DNA of 8,254 bases, taken from an uncultured Rhodospirillales bacterium (GTDB taxonomy: Bacteria; Pseudomonadota; Alphaproteobacteria; Acetobacterales; Acetobacteraceae). A program made the position numbers and the translations under genes. The stretch lies in NCBI GenBank assembly GCA_903928045.1, contig CAIYPH010000618.1:1-8254 (forward strand), in the 5' to 3' direction. Under the pieces are notes generated by a model, which was not told the DNA's origin, did not search any database, and worked only from the letters and a program-made list of their open reading frames with translations. Below are positions 6,212 to 8,254 of this stretch, piece by piece (within the stretch, counting starts at the first letter, position 1; the number at the start of each line of letters is the position of its first letter).

Positions 6212-7930
6212 ATGGCGGCGCTGCGATCATTCGACCATGCGGGCGTGCGGCTGCTGCCGGGCCGCTACCAGGCGCAGGTGGCCCATGCCGCTTCGCTCTA
6301 TGGCGGGATCGACACCGACTCCCTGCTGAAAGGCTTCCGCCGCGCCGCCGGGCTGCCCGCCCCGGGCGAGGACCTCAAGGGCTGGTCCTCGGCGAGCGCC
6401 TCGGTTGTCTTCGGCCAGATCATGGGCGGGCTCGCGCGCCTCGGCCGCGCCACTGGCGATGCCGCGCTGATCGCCAAATCCCGCGCTTTGTTCGCCGGCT
6501 GGCGCGAAACCCTGCCCGCGGACGGCAATGCGAAGATGCGGCTCTATGACTGGGAGAAACTGCTCGGCGGGCTGCTCGATCTGCATGAATACGCCGGCGA
6601 GCCCGAGGCGTTGCCGACGCTGCGCCTGACCGCCGCCTGGGCCGCCCGCACCTTCGATCGCACCCGCGCCCCCGCCGACGGGCATGATTTCTGGGGCGCC
6701 GGGCCGGGCGATACCTCCGAGTGGTACACGCTCTCGGAGAACCTCTACCGCGCCTTCACGCTCACCGGCGACGTGTTCTACCGGGAGTTCGCCGCCGAAT
6801 GGCATTACGAGGCGTTCTGGGGCCCGCTGGCGGAAAGCGCGTCGCCCCCGGTGATCCATCCCGCCCATGCCTATAGCCACGTCAACTCCCTGGCCTCCGC
6901 CGCCATGGCCCATGCCGTGACCGGGGAGCAGCGGTTTCTCGATATCTGCATCAACGGGCATGACTTCATCCAGGCCACCCAGTGCTACGCCACCGGCGGC
7001 TTCGGCCCGGATGAGCGGCTGATGCCCGCCGATGGCAGCCTCGGCCGCTCGCTCGATCGCTGCACCTATCACGCCGAAGAGCCCTGCGGCGCCTGGGCCG
7101 GGTTCAAACTCGCCGGCTACCTCATGCAATTCACCGGCGAGGCGCGGTTCGGCGATTGGATCGAGCGGCTGCTGATCAACACCATCGGCGGCGCCCTGCC
7201 GCCACTGCCGGATGGCAAGGCCTATTACTACGGCAACTACGCGATCGCCGGCGGCACGCGGCAGCGCTACTGGCAGGAATGGCCGTGCTGCGCCGGCTCC
7301 TACCTGCAGGACATGGCCGAGTACCACAACCTCATCTACTTTGCCGCCGAGGACGCGCTGTGCGTGAACCTCTACGTCCCCTCCGAGGTCACCTGGTCGG
7401 TGGGCGGCACCGATGTGCGCCTCACCCAGACCACCGATTTCCCGCATGAGGAGGCGACGCGGCTGCGCCTCGCTTTGCCCCGCGCCGCTCGTTTCACGCT
7501 GCGGCTGCGGGTGCCGTCATGGGCGGAGGGGATGACGATCCGCGTGAACGGTATCCCCGCCGCCGTGCCCTGCGTGCCCGGTCAATGGGCAAGCATCGAC
7601 CGCGAATGGCAGGACGGCGACCTCGTGGAGGCGAGCCTGCCGATGGCCTTGCGCGCCGTGCCGGTCGATCGCCAGCACCCGCATCGCGCCGCTTTGGTGT
7701 GCGGCCCGGTGGTGCTGGCGCAGGACGAGGCATGCTGCCGCCGCCCCTTCTCCATCGCGCCGGAAACCGCGCTCGAGTCCCGGCTGATGCGTGAGGGACG
7801 CAGCCTGCGTTTCCGCATCACCAACACGGTGCCCGAGCGCCACACCCGCTACCTTACGCCGCTCTACGAATTCCCGGAGAACTGGCCCTACTGGGTGTAT
7901 TTCGACCTGCACGCCGCGCCGCTCTACTGA
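6212..7930 (+). CDS. DUF1680/GH127-type glycoside hydrolase (putative beta-L-arabinofuranosidase)
   Basis: A 572-residue protein with an (alpha/alpha)-barrel-like first two-thirds and a beta-sandwich end (about 380-572, PSWAEGMTIRVNG as in the family). The Bifidobacterium enzyme HypBA1, a retaining beta-L-arabinofuranosidase, uses a zinc-bound cysteine nucleophile held by Glu-x-Cys and Cys-Cys. The same arrangement is visible here as E290-P-C292 and C359-C360 (EWPCCAGSY), with E268 (GGFGPDERL) the likely acid/base. Other family blocks are SHVNSLASAAMAHAVTG (about 222-238), LAGYLMQFTGEARFGDWIERLLINTI and NLYVPSEVTW. It is shorter than HypBA1 (658 residues) and has EPC and PCCAG in place of the commoner ETCA and CACCPPN, so it belongs to a distinct branch whose substrate may differ. 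The N-terminus has no signal peptide, so it would act on imported oligosaccharides or glycosides. It follows the epimerase gene and ends 9 nt from a convergent gene. Confidence 0.87.
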   Translation: MAALRSFDHAGVRLLPGRYQAQVAHAASLYGGIDTDSLLKGFRRAAGLPAPGEDLKGWSSASASVVFGQIMGGLARLGRATGDAALIAKSRALFAGWRETLPADGNAKMRLYDWEKLLGGLLDLHEYAGEPEALPTLRLTAAWAARTFDRTRAPADGHDFWGAGPGDTSEWYTLSENLYRAFTLTGDVFYREFAAEWHYEAFWGPLAESASPPVIHPAHAYSHVNSLASAAMAHAVTGEQRFLDICINGHDFIQATQCYATGGFGPDERLMPADGSLGRSLDRCTYHAEEPCGAWAGFKLAGYLMQFTGEARFGDWIERLLINTIGGALPPLPDGKAYYYGNYAIAGGTRQRYWQEWPCCAGSYLQDMAEYHNLIYFAAEDALCVNLYVPSEVTWSVGGTDVRLTQTTDFPHEEATRLRLALPRAARFTLRLRVPSWAEGMTIRVNGIPAAVPCVPGQWASIDREWQDGDLVEASLPMALRAVPVDRQHPHRAALVCGPVVLAQDEACCRRPFSIAPETALESRLMREGRSLRFRITNTVPERHTRYLTPLYEFPENWPYWVYFDLHAAPLY

Positions 7931-7939
7931 GAGGGCGGC

Positions 7940-8254
7940 TTACGTCTCGCTCTGCCCGGCCTTGTGGGCGAGCAGCCCCATGAGCCGCCGGTCGCGCCAT
8001 GCCTGCCGCGCCGCCTGGCCTTCGAGCGGCAGCACGGCGCGGCGCGCGGCATCGAGCCCGGCGACCAGCTCTGGCGTCAGCGCCAGCGGCTGTGTCTCCT
8101 CCTGCACCTTGGCATAGAGCCCGCCATAACGCGCGAGATAATCGGCGAGGCCGCCCGGCGCGTTGAGGTCGATCGTCTCGAGCGGCCCCATGAAGGACCA
8201 GCGCAGCCCGAGCCCGTGCTTCACCGTGGCATCGACGTCCTCCGCCGAGATCAC
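7940..8254 (-). CDS. 3-hydroxyacyl-CoA dehydrogenase family protein, C-terminal part (5' end outside window)
   Basis: The 104 visible residues are the end of the all-helical C-terminal domain of a 3-hydroxyacyl-CoA dehydrogenase-like NAD enzyme. The key block is VISAEDVDATVKHGLGLRWSFMGPLETIDLNAPGG, followed by DYLARYG and a basic end RDRRLMGLLAHK. This form is typical of the lambda-crystallin-like branch, which includes L-gulonate 3-dehydrogenase, L-carnitine dehydrogenase and 3-hydroxyacyl/3-hydroxybutyryl-CoA dehydrogenases; the Rossmann domain that would help decide lies beyond the right edge. The GTG at the window edge is an internal valine, not a start. The gene ends with TAA, 9 nt from the convergent glycoside hydrolase stop, with no terminator hairpin in the gap. 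The link to carbohydrate metabolism is only suggested by position. Confidence 0.83.
   Translation of the reverse strand: MISAEDVDATVKHGLGLRWSFMGPLETIDLNAPGGLADYLARYGGLYAKVQEETQPLALTPELVAGLDAARRAVLPLEGQAARQAWRDRRLMGLLAHKAGQSET

Noticed and set aside
5194..6213. 339-codon open frame on the minus strand opposite the epimerase gene
   Set aside because: Shadow of a clearly identified gene; rich in Arg, Gly and His with no coherent domain.
6227..7447. 406-codon open frame on the minus strand opposite the glycoside hydrolase gene
   Set aside because: Gly/Ala/Glu-rich shadow without domain or fold signals; the plus-strand gene has clear family motifs and a ribosome site.
7931..7939. Terminator or regulatory element between the convergent genes
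   Set aside because: Only nine bases separate the two stops and no hairpin or T run is visible around them.

Overview
The window is high-GC, densely packed bacterial chromosome. Gene content points to an alphaproteobacterium, probably of the Hyphomicrobiales (Xanthobacteraceae-like, for example Ancylobacter or Starkeya; this genus-level guess is inference). The signs are the serC-serA order, a SerC of the 'Methanosarcina-type' subgroup used by alphaproteobacteria, a long SerA, and strong G/C preference at third codon positions. I saw no phage, IS, CRISPR, tRNA or rRNA signature.

Layout from left to right. (1) Positions 2-1111, plus strand: the 3' part of a family 1 ABC sugar/polyol-binding protein, closed by a strong intrinsic terminator (1125-1163). 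(2) Positions 1168-5288, minus strand: a compact run read right to left. It holds an ABC/SMC-type single ATPase (4482-5288), a RimJ-like GNAT acetyltransferase (3967-4485) joined to it by an ATGA overlap, a 60-nt leader that looks like the alphaproteobacterial serC RNA element, serC (2758-3906) and serA (1168-2754). (3) Positions 5287-7930, plus strand: a LacX-like aldose 1-epimerase followed by a cytoplasmic DUF1680/GH127-type glycoside hydrolase. (4) Positions 7940-8254, minus strand: the C-terminal end of a 3-hydroxyacyl-CoA dehydrogenase-like enzyme running off the right edge.

Two functional themes are visible. serC and serA encode consecutive steps of the phosphorylated serine pathway: SerA oxidises 3-phosphoglycerate to 3-phosphohydroxypyruvate and SerC transaminates this to phosphoserine. 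The epimerase, the GH127-like enzyme and the sugar-binding protein suggest carbohydrate uptake and processing, although the binding protein is separated from the other two by the serine block.

The most notable observation is that serC is interrupted by an in-frame TAG (3157-3159) at codon 250 of 383 (stop included). It lies where related proteins most likely have a serine, so TCG to TAG would be a one-base change, and an ATG follows immediately. Both halves are otherwise well conserved, so this is a recent nonsense mutation, a sequence error, or a case of suppression or restart. I found no convincing evidence of a wholly new system. The remaining findings are architectural: head-to-head genes sharing a CATG at their start codons, a candidate leader RNA, and a coupled ATPase-acetyltransferase pair.
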